Assembly: GCF_020164955.1 (NCBI RefSeq)
Contig: NZ_JAIUHG010000008.1
Span: 1-64,000, forward strand
Length of the DNA stretch: 64,000 bases
DNA from: Mesorhizobium sp. CA8
Lineage (GTDB): Bacteria > Pseudomonadota > Alphaproteobacteria > Rhizobiales > Rhizobiaceae
Reading direction: 5' to 3'
Part shown: positions 35,747-43,595 of the stretch, piece by piece
Numbering within the stretch: position 1 is the first letter of the stretch
Layout: every line of letters begins with the position of its first letter
Notes under the pieces: model-generated
The model's input: only the letters and a program-made list of their open reading frames with translations
Databases searched by the model: none
Told to the model about the DNA's origin: nothing
Position numbers and translations under genes: made by a program

Positions 35747-35787
35747 GCTTACATTTGCTTGACTTATGTAAGCTATCTGCTTACGTG
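35747..35787 (+). promoter_or_regulatory. Operator/promoter of the HigBA module
   Basis: The inverted repeat GCTTACAT (35747-35754) / ATGTAAGC (35766-35773) is followed by a third half site GCTTACGTG (35779-35787). A TTGACT hexamer (35759-35764) overlaps the repeat as a possible -35 element. The placement just before the toxin start fits autorepression by a HigA dimer. Confidence 0.6.
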
Positions 35788-35791
35788 TGGC

Positions 35792-36071
35792 ATGATCAAG
35801 TCATTCAAGAGCAAAGCGCTAGCCGATTTGTTCGAGACCGGGAAAACCGGGAAGATCGATGTCAAGATGCATAAGCGCATCCTGATCAGGCTTGACCGCC
35901 TTGAGGCGTCCGAGCGGCCGGAAGATATGAACCTGCCAGGGTTTGATTTTCACACGCTGAGAGGCTTCGACCCGACCCGCTATACGGTTCCACGTGAACG
36001 GCCCGTGGTGCCTCACATTTGAATTCGACGGCCAAGACGCCGCCCGCGTCGATTTCGAACAGTATCATTGA
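35792..36071 (+). pseudogene. higB: HigB-like toxin gene with a +1 frameshift
   Basis: The first 66 residues (MIKSFKSKALADLFETGKTG ... LPGFDFHTLRGFDPTRYTV) are a clear HigB/RelE-fold toxin N terminus. After GGTT at 35986-35989 there is one base too many (CC at 35990-35991); continuing in the next frame gives HVNGPWCLTFEFDGQDAARV then DFEQYH and TGA at 36069-36071. This restores the canonical HigB C terminus and 92-residue length. As read, translation ends at 36022 with a foreign tail. The toxin is therefore probably inactive unless this is a sequencing error or a recoding site. Confidence 0.82.
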
Positions 36072-36098
36072 GGCGGACAGATTGGGGAAATTGGATTT

Positions 36099-36407
36099 AT
36101 GAGCGAGCACAAGCCGAAGCGTCCCGTCGAGCGTTGCCCGTCCCACCCGGGAGCGCTGCTTGAGGACATCATCCCAGCGACTGGAAAGACCAAGGTGGAA
36201 ATTGCCAGGCTGCTCGGAATCTCCCGACAGCAGCTCTACGATATCACCCGCGAACGGAAGCCGGTATCGCCGGCCATCGCGGCTCGGCTCGGAAAAATGT
36301 TCGGCGACGGCGCTGCAATCTGGCTTCGCATGCAGGCGGCCCATGATGCCTGGCACGCCGAACGGGAAGTGGATGTGAGCGCTATACCGACTTTGCGCGC
36401 GGCTTAA
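36099..36407 (+). CDS. higA: HigA-type XRE-family antitoxin, 102 aa
   Basis: Helix-turn-helix of the HigA/VapI type: HPGALLEDIIPATGKTKVEI, ARLLGISRQQLYDITRERK and ARLGKMFGDGAAIWLRMQA. A GGGGA ribosome site precedes ATG 36099. It follows the frameshifted higB in the usual toxin-first order. The antitoxin frame is intact, consistent with decay of the toxin first. Confidence 0.9.
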   Translation: MSEHKPKRPVERCPSHPGALLEDIIPATGKTKVEIARLLGISRQQLYDITRERKPVSPAIAARLGKMFGDGAAIWLRMQAAHDAWHAEREVDVSAIPTLRAA

Positions 36408-36422
36408 CAAACTTTGCTAGCC

Positions 36423-36461
36423 GGCCCTGTAGCTCAGCTGGATAGAGCACCGGCCTTCTAA
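36423..36461 (+). other. 5' half of a tRNA-Arg gene, truncated after the anticodon loop
   Basis: GGCCCTG differs from the intact tRNA-Arg acceptor (GGTCCCG) at two bases, but the next 33 bases (36429-36461) are identical to 35638-35670, ending CTTCTAA. Similarity stops exactly after the anticodon loop, and the stop codon of the acyltransferase gene begins 2 bp later. No matching 3' half is visible in the window. It looks like a recombination breakpoint at a tRNA anticodon loop. Confidence 0.88.
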
Positions 36462-36462
36462 T

Positions 36463-37569
36463 TTAGGCTTCAGGCTGCTCTGAAGGAGTAGTTCCTCGGG
36501 CTGGACGAAGAAGCATGCTAAGCCCACGCTCCGCGACAGGGCGAAGTCTTTGCACCGGCAGCTCAACGAAACGGGCTACCAAATAGCTTGCGATGAGAAC
36601 TGCCACAGCCATGATAAAGACAGTAAAAAGGGGGCGATCCGAGGATCCGAACCGCGACATCAACGTGTATCCTATATACGCGTGCAGAAGGTACATTGGA
36701 TAGGTCAACGCGCCGATCTGTCTCGCAAAAGGCAATGGTTTCGATTCGGCTCTGGATGCCTTCATACCCAGGAAGACGACAAAGAACCCGAGCACGATAA
36801 CCCCAACGACGTAGCGCGAAAGCGTCGGGCCATAGGTCGCATTAATGAAGTCCGTGGTGGGCAATTCGGCAACACAGAGGCCCATGACTGCACAGGCTGA
36901 GGTCGCGAGCAGTGTCCGCGGAGAGAAACCGTCCTGGTACATGAAATAGAAGGAGCACCCGGCGGCGAAGAACGCGTCATATCCCCCAAGGAACCCATGA
37001 CCTCCCCACACCGCGAAAGAAACTATCAGCCAGGCTATCCATATCTCAACTATAATTTGGGCATAGCTGATCAGGTTTAGCGAAAGGATGGCAAGCACCG
37101 AGGCATAGAAGATGATCTCCGTTTTGAGGGTCCAGTAGACACCGTCGACAACTGGCCATCCAAAAGACGTCGGGATCATCGTCAGGTTGACGAAATACTG
37201 TCCCGCCGATATCGGCATCAACGGCGACGGCCAGATGGCAAGCACAATCGAGGTCAATGTCATACAGAAGACGAACGCCGGCCACAGCCTGAAGACTCGC
37301 GAAATCACAAACTTCACCGGTGACCCCGATCGGGCGGACGACATGATTACGAAGCCGCTGATCATAAAAAAGAGCGGGACACCCAGATACCCGTATTGAA
37401 ACAGCGCTCCGGCCCCCTCGAATGGCCCTATGCCTGTCAGTTTGCCGTTGCGGATACCGTTGACGAGATAATGATAACTCATGACCGACAGCGCCGCGGC
37501 GAACCGCGCATAGTCGATCCATTCAAACCGAGAGTTGGTTCGTTCCAATGCCATGCAGCCTTGAACCAT
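36463..37569 (-). CDS. Acyltransferase 3 family membrane protein (OafA/ExoZ-like), 368 aa
   Basis: IDYARFAAALSVMSYHYLVN near the N terminus carries the catalytic histidine region of acyltransferase 3, with GVPLFFMISGFVI following and about ten membrane segments. Members O-acetylate or succinylate surface polysaccharides and Nod factors. Start: ATG 37569 or ATG 37554 (MALERTNS). Lower GC than the chromosome around it. It is the first gene of the island after the tRNA-Arg fragment and belongs with the glycosyltransferases that follow. Confidence 0.88.
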   Translation of the reverse strand: MVQGCMALERTNSRFEWIDYARFAAALSVMSYHYLVNGIRNGKLTGIGPFEGAGALFQYGYLGVPLFFMISGFVIMSSARSGSPVKFVISRVFRLWPAFVFCMTLTSIVLAIWPSPLMPISAGQYFVNLTMIPTSFGWPVVDGVYWTLKTEIIFYASVLAILSLNLISYAQIIVEIWIAWLIVSFAVWGGHGFLGGYDAFFAAGCSFYFMYQDGFSPRTLLATSACAVMGLCVAELPTTDFINATYGPTLSRYVVGVIVLGFFVVFLGMKASRAESKPLPFARQIGALTYPMYLLHAYIGYTLMSRFGSSDRPLFTVFIMAVAVLIASYLVARFVELPVQRLRPVAERGLSMLLRPARGTTPSEQPEA

Positions 37570-37874
37570 GCTGCTGCATGGCGGTCAATTCCCGGCTACA
37601 GTCAACCATTCTGGCGAGAGATGGCGGCATCATTCAAAGTGACCGCAAAAACGAACGCGTCATATCCACTTCCCAGACGATTGGACAACCGCCGGCGCCC
37701 GGATCATTGCGGCAGACGCCGCGGCAACGAACGGGCGCTGGCCACTCTGTGGCAATACGGCTTTGGTGGATTTGCCCAGTCCGCCCAGCTAGCTTAACAA
37801 TCCTCTCGTCTTTGCCTCACGCTGCGACTTGACTTGGCAGTGCGAGTTCCTTCTGGCGCCGTTTTGCACGGATG
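37570..37874. other. Intergenic part of the glycan island
   Basis: 305 bp of mixed composition between the acyltransferase start and a decayed small gene. No coding sequence or hairpin recognised; it should contain the acyltransferase promoter. Confidence 0.35.
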
Positions 37875-38091
37875 TTACTTCCGCATCAGCTCAGGGGAGG
37901 GATCGGTCAGCCATTGCTTGTCGTCCTTCTCACTGGCCCACGGATTCCTTGATGGGCAATGCTTCCTCGTCAAGCTCGAGCCGCACCTTCACAACCCGCC
38001 GCTCGCGTCGATACTCGGCTTGCTTGAATGCGTTGTCGCTGTCGGCTGTGGTCATGCCGACGATCGGGGTATTGCTGCGGGATCGGCTCAT
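37875..38091 (-). pseudogene. Small basic protein gene with a frameshift
   Basis: From ATG 38091 the frame reads MSRSRSNTPIVGMTTADSDN then FKQAEYRRERRVVKVRLEL and ends early at 37930-37932. Shifting frame by one at about 37937-37945 gives WASEKDDKQWLTDPSPELMR K-stop at 37875, a coding-like C terminus. From memory, short proteins starting MSRSRR-TPI and ending in a W..KDGKQ-type segment occur in rhizobia; I do not know their role. One lost or gained base explains the break. Confidence 0.55.
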
Positions 38092-38148
38092 GGGCCTGTC
38101 GTTTAGCTTGCGTTTTCGGGCGGACTAGCCCGAAGATCTGGTCAGCAC

Positions 38149-39075
38149 TTAGAAATCTTGGGCTACCCTGCCGCTCGTGCCGCCAAGGTATGTATTCCAG
38201 ACGTAGTCGCGGATCAGTTTTCGATGATCGGTTGTTCTGCGGTGATAACTGGGACGGTCGGGGTAGGATACGCCGGCAACATGGAAGAATGCTTCCTCGA
38301 TGATCTCATGGTGTCCGACCGCACCCGCCATCGTCATCGGGTTTTCCCGCGCGACGGCTACAGCAACGTCACTTGCCCTGTCCAAATGCGAGTAAAGGAC
38401 TTTCCAGTTTGCGCCGCCAGTATCGAGCCCCATGTTCAAGCGGGGTTCGAAGTTCAGCTTTCGTCCCGCCGTGGCGGAGAAGCGATAGAAGCAGAAACCT
38501 GCCCATAAATTCCAGTGTCGATCGGTCGGCTTCGGCTCGTGGATATGATTTCGACCTGGAAGGAACAGCTTACCGTAGACAGCCTTTTCTTCCATCTTGG
38601 CCGGGATGTCAAATGGCACTACCGGGAAGCAGTCATGATCAATGAAGCCGAATAACTCAGGCTCCAAGTGCCGTATGATATTATGATAGGTCCAGTTTAT
38701 CGCGGTTCCGTGCGATCTGGACAGATGTTTTTCTACCCGCATCGGAAGCGCCAAATAAGGCACGTCTCTTACCTTGCAGATGCTTTCTATTGCTTCTCTC
38801 GACGCCCGACCGGTCGAATTGTCGACAACTGCCAGCGTCATTCCCGGCGGGTGCATTTGCCAGGCCTTGGCCAGCGCATCTATGACCCAAGGCGTGTTGA
38901 ACGCCACCGCAAAGCAGACACGCGATGCACCAGTGGCTTTCAGGCGGTCTGCAAAAGCGCGTCCAGCAGCTCGGCCCCGATGCTCGAAAGCCGTGTATAC
39001 TAGCCTATTTCTGGCTTCCTTCGCCGCGATGATTGCCGGCGCTCTGGTTATGACATCGACGATCTTCAGACCCAT
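38149..39075 (-). CDS. Glycosyltransferase-like protein (GT-A fold), 308 aa
   Basis: A nucleotide-diphospho-sugar transferase fold is suggested by FAVAFNTPWVIDALAKAW, LAVVDNSTGRASREAIESI and the DxD-like metal motif FIDHDCFP. The C-terminal part has DTGGANWKVLYSH and paired histidines. Probably adds a sugar to a surface glycan. Upstream of ATG 39075 the frame stays open and coding-like back to a stop at 39238-39240 but without ATG, GTG or TTG, so the 5' end may be decayed or mis-set. Confidence 0.65.
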   Translation of the reverse strand: MGLKIVDVITRAPAIIAAKEARNRLVYTAFEHRGRAAGRAFADRLKATGASRVCFAVAFNTPWVIDALAKAWQMHPPGMTLAVVDNSTGRASREAIESICKVRDVPYLALPMRVEKHLSRSHGTAINWTYHNIIRHLEPELFGFIDHDCFPVVPFDIPAKMEEKAVYGKLFLPGRNHIHEPKPTDRHWNLWAGFCFYRFSATAGRKLNFEPRLNMGLDTGGANWKVLYSHLDRASDVAVAVARENPMTMAGAVGHHEIIEEAFFHVAGVSYPDRPSYHRRTTDHRKLIRDYVWNTYLGGTSGRVAQDF

Positions 39076-39237
39076 TTGGCCTGCATAACGTGACGCCAGG
39101 AGAAACGGAAGTCCGCCATTTTCAATGGAATAGACATCGAAGGCGTCTCCAGTGGCAAAACCGAAAAGGAAATGAATATTCGCGACGCGCTCGAACAGCG
39201 AGACATTCTTCTTTTGCCGTAAAATCTCACGGCCAAT

Positions 39238-40023
39238 TTAAAGCGACCACCTATCCCGCTGCCGCCATAGGTCCATGGGAGCTCGCCACAAGCGATACCA
39301 CCCGGCTCTCCTTACCTGTTCGGCTATCGGAGCGTCGCCGTACATGTTGAAGAACTGCAGCACGCGCGGGCTGGCGAAAGCCTTTTTGCCACGTGTGTTG
39401 TAGTCGCTGACCGGAAGGTGGTGTCGGCTGAGGGCCAGGCCATTTCGAGAGAGCGCGACCCCGATGCAAAACTGCTCCGGCGCATCTGTATTGGTCAATT
39501 CGCGTACGGCCAGCATCGCGGAATAGGCTTCGTTTAATGCACGAATATTGGCTCGATGAATGCCAAGGATTCCGCTTTGCCACATCGGTTCGTGCCCAGT
39601 CAGAGTGTAGTCTCCGATTTTGATGCCTTTGCCTGTGAGAACCGGGTAAAGCCGATGCTCACCCTCACACTTACGCATGAAGGAACGCGTCGGTGAAATC
39701 TGTCGGAACCCTCTGGATGGATCGACATAAGGATAGTGGTCCGAGTCCATGAAGATCAGGCGGTCCGCTCGCTTCAGGATCTCGATCAGGAATGCAGCCT
39801 TGACGCCGAAATGATAGCGCCAGCCGAAAGACATCAACTCTTTCTGGTCGGCGGTTATTGCGATCGTCTCTACGGGGTATAAGCGAAAGAGTTCGGGTCT
39901 GTCGGTTGCGACGATTATTTTGGCGCCTGGGCAATTGTGCAAAAGCTTAAGCGCGCTGAGCAGCGCGCCAAAGTGATAAACCTCGTTATCGCCATAGGCG
40001 ATATAGCCAAAAACGTCGTTCAT
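39238..40023 (-). CDS. Glycosyltransferase family 8-like protein, 261 aa
   Basis: The start is ATG 40023. The N terminus FGYIAYGDNEVYHFGALLSA, KIIVATDRPELF, and the DxD motif LIFMDSDHYPYVD match sugar-nucleotide-binding GT8/glycogenin-like enzymes. There is no membrane segment, so it is cytoplasmic or membrane-associated. It is divergent from the acetyltransferase gene and is followed on its strand by the glycosyltransferase at 38149. The acceptor is unknown. Confidence 0.72.
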   Translation of the reverse strand: MNDVFGYIAYGDNEVYHFGALLSALKLLHNCPGAKIIVATDRPELFRLYPVETIAITADQKELMSFGWRYHFGVKAAFLIEILKRADRLIFMDSDHYPYVDPSRGFRQISPTRSFMRKCEGEHRLYPVLTGKGIKIGDYTLTGHEPMWQSGILGIHRANIRALNEAYSAMLAVRELTNTDAPEQFCIGVALSRNGLALSRHHLPVSDYNTRGKKAFASPRVLQFFNMYGDAPIAEQVRRAGWYRLWRAPMDLWRQRDRWSL

Positions 40024-40215
40024 TCGATCTATGGGAGTGTGTCTGAGACGCTCCCACTACCAACACAGGCAACCGCAATCCACTCGAAATTTCCCAACGT
40101 CGGTGTGCGGATAACAGGTTTTTCGGTGAATCGCTCGCTTGCGCCGGCCAAAGTTCCCGGTTGATGGTTCGGCCGGTCCGAGGCTATGTCACAGAAGCAT
40201 TGGGGAGGTATCTGG

Positions 40216-40797
40216 ATGTCGGCGCTTTCCAAATGGCTGAGGGATATGCGCTCCGGATTGCCGGAACATGTGACCGTTGGCCGCCACACCTATGGTGTGA
40301 CATGGCGAAAAGTCTTGGCCCCCTTGAAGGATGCTCCGCTGCAAGTCGGCGCTTTCTGCTCAGTTGCCGGTCGGGTGGTTTTCATCTGCTCCGGCCAGCA
40401 TCCGACCGAGAGCGCAACCTCGTTTCCAATCTACAGCCGATTGCTGAATCAGCCGGAGCCAACCGCAAATGGCGGCAAGCCGGCCGGCATCACTGTTGGC
40501 AATGATGTCTGGATCGGCAATGGCGCGATGATCCTGCCGGGGGTGGAGATCGGCGATGGTGCAGTCGTCGGCGCCGGTGCCGTCGTCACCAAACACGTGC
40601 CGCCCTATGCGATCGTCGGGGGGTCTCCAGCCCGGCTGATCAGATATCGATTTCCCGAGGAGATCATAGCGAAGCTGCTGGCGATCCAGTGGTGGCGCTG
40701 GGACGACGATAAGGTCAAGCGTGAGGCGGCGTCGCTCACCGGCCCGATCGAGGCTTTCGTCGAGAAGCATTTTGTGGCAGGCACCGCAGTAGGATAA
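40216..40797 (+). CDS. CatB/XAT-like hexapeptide-repeat acetyltransferase, 193 aa
   Basis: GGGAGG at 40203-40208 favours ATG 40216 over ATG 40186. Left-handed beta-helix repeats are visible: [20 protein letters not shown] and [20 protein letters not shown] followed by [15 protein letters not shown]. Acetyl-CoA-dependent O-acetylation of a sugar in the same glycan is likely. The C-terminal [14 protein letters not shown] helix is typical of the xenobiotic/virginiamycin acetyltransferase branch. It is 8 bp from the next glycosyltransferase, probably one operon. Confidence 0.88.
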   Translation: MSALSKWLRDMRSGLPEHVTVGRHTYGVTWRKVLAPLKDAPLQVGAFCSVAGRVVFICSGQHPTESATSFPIYSRLLNQPEPTANGGKPAGITVGNDVWIGNGAMILPGVEIGDGAVVGAGAVVTKHVPPYAIVGGSPARLIRYRFPEEIIAKLLAIQWWRWDDDKVKREAASLTGPIEAFVEKHFVAGTAVG

Positions 40798-40805
40798 GGG
40801 TCGCG

Positions 40806-41771
40806 GTGCGAATGACGAAGTGTTTCTTCCTGGCCGCGGATGCTGAATATCTTCCGTATGCCAGCCTGGCGGCGCGTCGGATCGTTGACGTCTCCACGCC
40901 GATCGACGGCTACCTGCTCTATACCGGCGCCAGCGAACCGGATCTCGAAGCCGGCCGCCATCTGCTGAAAGGCAAGGTCGAGCTGGTCGACGTCGCGGAT
41001 TTCATGACCAGCTACGGCTTCCGCTTCGGAACATACAGCATCGCCGCCTACACTCGTCTTTTCGCCGACCAGCTCCCGGTTTTTGGGCCATATGATCGTG
41101 TCGCCTACACGGACTGCGATGTTCTCTTCAACAGGGATATCAACGATCTTGCCGGGCAGCAGCTGCATGCGCCCATGCTCGCGGCGCATGACGACTACAT
41201 GTATTTTCGGCCGTCCTACAGACAAAAGCTCGGGCTGAAGGCGGGCGCGCCCTACTTCAACTCCGGTGTCGTGGTTTTCGACATGGGCGCTGTTCGGACG
41301 GACGGACTGCTGGAGCGCACGCGCAACACCGCCATTCAAGGCAAGATGAACGACCAGAATGCCCTCAACGTCGTCTTCGAGGGCAAATGGCAGACGATGC
41401 ATCCGAACTGGAACCTGCAATCGCTGGGGACAAGGCAGTTCCGCTTCTCCCAGGCTTGGGCCAGGCATTTCGCCGGCGGCAAGCCGTGGGGCAACCAGGT
41501 TGGGGTCGAGCTGGAAGCGCTGAGCATCTGGCGCGACCTGGCAAGGGACACGCCCTGGCGCAAGCCGTTCGAGCAGCGCATACCCTTCGAGCGCGGCGTG
41601 ATGAAGCGCTTTTTGCGCCGTTTCGACGCTGTTGCCGGTCTTTTCGGAAACGATGTCCAACGCCGCCGCGCCAGATATGACGGCGCGAAGATGCATCAAA
41701 TCTACGCCCGGCAGGCAGAAGAAGGCGCACTGGCCGTCCAATTCCCGGAAGTGCTTGGCGGCTTTGGCTGA
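40806..41771 (+). CDS. Glycosyltransferase family 8 (LgtC-like), 321 aa
   Basis: Conserved GT8 segments: RVAYTDCDVLFNRDI (DxD), PYFNSGVVVFDMG, DQNALNVVFEGKW and HFAGGKPW. These enzymes transfer hexoses from UDP-sugars to lipooligosaccharide or similar acceptors. GTG 40806 lies 5 nt after AAGGG; ATG 40812 is possible. The basic C-terminal region may associate with the membrane. It completes the surface-glycan cluster. Confidence 0.88.
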   Translation: MRMTKCFFLAADAEYLPYASLAARRIVDVSTPIDGYLLYTGASEPDLEAGRHLLKGKVELVDVADFMTSYGFRFGTYSIAAYTRLFADQLPVFGPYDRVAYTDCDVLFNRDINDLAGQQLHAPMLAAHDDYMYFRPSYRQKLGLKAGAPYFNSGVVVFDMGAVRTDGLLERTRNTAIQGKMNDQNALNVVFEGKWQTMHPNWNLQSLGTRQFRFSQAWARHFAGGKPWGNQVGVELEALSIWRDLARDTPWRKPFEQRIPFERGVMKRFLRRFDAVAGLFGNDVQRRRARYDGAKMHQIYARQAEEGALAVQFPEVLGGFG

Positions 41772-41984
41772 ACCATCCGCCGCCACGGCCTGTGGATAGT
41801 AACCGCCCATTTACCACGTCCCGGTGCTCGCGTTGCGGCTGCCGGTCGACTCGCCGAAATGGAGCGGCCTGAACCCGTCAGGCAACCCCGAAGCCGAGCG
41901 GCCGGCGTTTTCATGTATCAGCGGGACGCGTGCTTGAACGCGTTCCAAGTATGCGTCGGCCGCCACTTCGCTGCATGAAAACAC

Positions 41985-42020
41985 AAGCCCGCCGCGGCAA
42001 TGGGAAACCGCGACGGGCTT
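41985..42020 (-). terminator. Hairpin downstream of the DUF982 gene at 42.1 kb
   Basis: AAGCCCGCCGCGG (41985-41997) pairs with CCGCGACGGGCTT (42008-42020) with one mismatch. On the minus strand it is followed by GTGTTTTC, so it would end transcription of the DUF982 gene. It may also serve the plus-strand glycosyltransferase. Confidence 0.6.
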
Positions 42021-42057
42021 GGTGACGCCCCTCACGGGCGCCGTGGGAAAATCGAGG

Positions 42058-42300
42058 CTACGCCAGCAGTCCGGCGACCTTGGCAGCCTTGCGCAGTGTC
42101 TTGCGGGCTTCCACCGGGCTGCGCAGCCCATCGAGCGCGTCGCGGCAGACGCGGCTCGCCGAGCGCCAGGCGCCGCCCCGCGCCTGTCTGGGCCAGCGTT
42201 GGTCCAGGCATTCCATCGCCTCGAAGCAGCTCGAAACCTTGCGCTGACCGTTTGGCTGGAAATCGATCACGACCGGCTCGGAAAACCAGACATCGTTCAT
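42058..42300 (-). CDS. DUF982 domain protein, 80 aa
   Basis: ATG 42300 is preceded on its strand by GGAGGAAGTG. MNDVWFSEPVVIDFQPNGQR is followed by SCFEAMECLDQRWPRQARGG and CRDALDGLRSPVEARKTLRK, the DUF982 pattern of a beta segment plus helices. The most similar relative in the window is the gene at 43050. Function unknown. Confidence 0.82.
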   Translation of the reverse strand: MNDVWFSEPVVIDFQPNGQRKVSSCFEAMECLDQRWPRQARGGAWRSASRVCRDALDGLRSPVEARKTLRKAAKVAGLLA

Positions 42301-43049
42301 CACTTCCTCCGTTCTTATGATCGTCTTTTGAGCAAGCAATCGGCGCCGGATGACGCGCCCGATGCGGTTCCGCGATTGCGGACCCGCGCGTTAACCAATC
42401 ACCGCGCGTTAGGTTCCGAAGAATTTCAAGGCTACGGCAATTCCAGGAAAAGCGTGGGCGGGTGGCTCGGCGCCTCCGCCGCAGCCTTCCGTCCGGAGTT
42501 GCGTAAAGACAAAGAGATAGACCGTTTCACCGTTTCTGTGAAACGGTGAAACGCTGCGTCCGGACGGGCTCAAGGGCGGCCAATCCGGCGAGTGCGGATG
42601 GTCGAAAATCGCGGGACCGAAGTCACTGCCGTACTCTCGCGGGTGGCGCTAGATTGCGAACCGAAAGTCAGCGGATGCACAGTGGGAACCGGTTGGCGAT
42701 CTACCGGAACGTCATCCTGATCTAATGAATCCGGCAGGCTGATGAAACGCGGGAGGACCTCTCATGCTTATCGCCGTGCTAGCATCCCACCATGACCGTT
42801 GCCACCTTGATGGCGACCGCGTTCGGGCTCTACGAGGAAGCGCGACCGAACCGCTCGCGCGCTGAGACGGATCGTGCGCGCGCGTTTCGAACAGAGCATC
42901 GGTTTCCCGCCAGGCATGATCACTCCGCTTCAGCTGGCCATATGCATCTTTCGGGCCGAATCCTGCTTTCTCCGGCGGCGTCAGCGGTGCTGGTGCTTTT
43001 ATGGCTTTACTATCGATAGGCAGCCTGTGGAGCGCCGGGCGCCGTTGTT
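42301..43049. other. Long gene-poor spacer between two DUF982 genes
   Basis: 749 bp. It contains the promoter side of the first DUF982 gene, a 14-bp-stem palindrome at 42523-42553, and weak open frames (for example around 42790-43019) without family similarity or ribosome sites. I see no gene. Confidence 0.45.
42523..42553. repeat. 31-bp perfect palindrome (14-bp arms, 3-nt centre)
   Basis: The left arm CGTTTCACCGTTTC and the right arm GAAACGGTGAAACG are perfect reverse complements around TGT. Each arm itself contains GTTTC twice. No T-run follows. It could be an operator for a dimeric regulator, or a hairpin. Confidence 0.7.
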
Positions 43050-43295
43050 CTATTCCACTAGTACGTGCGCCTCGCGCGCGGCCATGATGAAGGCCTCCCT
43101 GGCGTTATCCGCCGCAACGTCGCCACGGATCGCCCGCCGGCAGGCGCGCAGCGCCGCGCCATGTAGCGCGCTGCCGGCATCGCGCCATTGGCCGGTCAGC
43201 AGTTCGACGGCCTGCTCGGCGTTGGATATGTGGCGGATCGAGCCGGACACCCCGACGGCGACTTCGACCGGCCTGGAGAACCATCCCTGCATCAT
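43050..43295 (-). CDS. DUF982 domain protein, 81 aa
   Basis: Tandem start codons (GTG 43298, ATG 43295, ATG 43292) follow GGGAGG; ATG 43295 has the best spacing (8 nt). MMQGWFSRPVEVAVGVSGSI is followed by NAEQAVELLTGQW and GAALRACRRAIRGDVAADNA with REAFIMAAREAHVLVE. A clear DUF982 member. A TATATCG/CGATATA palindrome lies just upstream as a likely control site. Confidence 0.85.
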   Translation of the reverse strand: MMQGWFSRPVEVAVGVSGSIRHISNAEQAVELLTGQWRDAGSALHGAALRACRRAIRGDVAADNAREAFIMAAREAHVLVE

Positions 43296-43313
43296 CACTA
43301 AAACCTCCCGAAG

Positions 43314-43332
43314 TATATCGGAACACGATATA
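43314..43332 (-). promoter_or_regulatory. Inverted repeat upstream of DUF982 gene
   Basis: TATATCG-GAACA-CGATATA, 7-bp perfect arms with a 5-bp spacer, 19 bp upstream of the start. AT-rich within GC-rich DNA; probably operator and promoter combined. A further short palindrome CGATA-TAT-TATCG overlaps it. Confidence 0.5.
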
Positions 43333-43400
43333 TTATCGTAGAGTTGCGTCGCGAAACGTCAACTTGGCGTGAAGCGTTTCACGAAGCTGGCGTAGGTTGC

Positions 43401-43595
43401 TCATCTTCCAAGCGGCCTCCGTGAAAGCTCGACCAGTTCCGCCTCGTCGGTGATACCCGCCATGTAATTAGCGATGATACGCGAGGCGCGCGCTTCCTTC
43501 TGCTCGGCAGTCTCGCCTTCGAAATTGCCGTTTTGGTAGACACGGCCAAGCATGGCCGTCTCGTCGGGGTTGAACGTGTTGCGTACAACGGACAT
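43401..43595 (-). CDS. Small acidic protein, 64 aa, unknown
   Basis: ATG 43595 has GGAGG 8 nt upstream on its strand. The sequence begins MSVVRNTFNPDETAMLGRVY and continues with QKEARASRIIANYMAGITDE. It is predicted mostly helical and has no cysteines. No family recognised, but coding quality and the ribosome site are good. It lies 70 bp upstream of the DUF982 control region on the same strand. Confidence 0.65.
   Translation of the reverse strand: MSVVRNTFNPDETAMLGRVYQNGNFEGETAEQKEARASRIIANYMAGITDEAELVELSRRPLGR

Noticed and set aside
41811..42131. 106-aa minus-strand frame near the DUF982 gene
   Set aside because: It partly overlaps the real DUF982 gene in another frame and has no ribosome site, although a 50-residue segment reads somewhat coding-like.
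42792..43019. 75-aa plus-strand frame between the DUF982 genes
   Set aside because: Weak codon use and no family; another overlapping frame reads equally well, so neither is supported.
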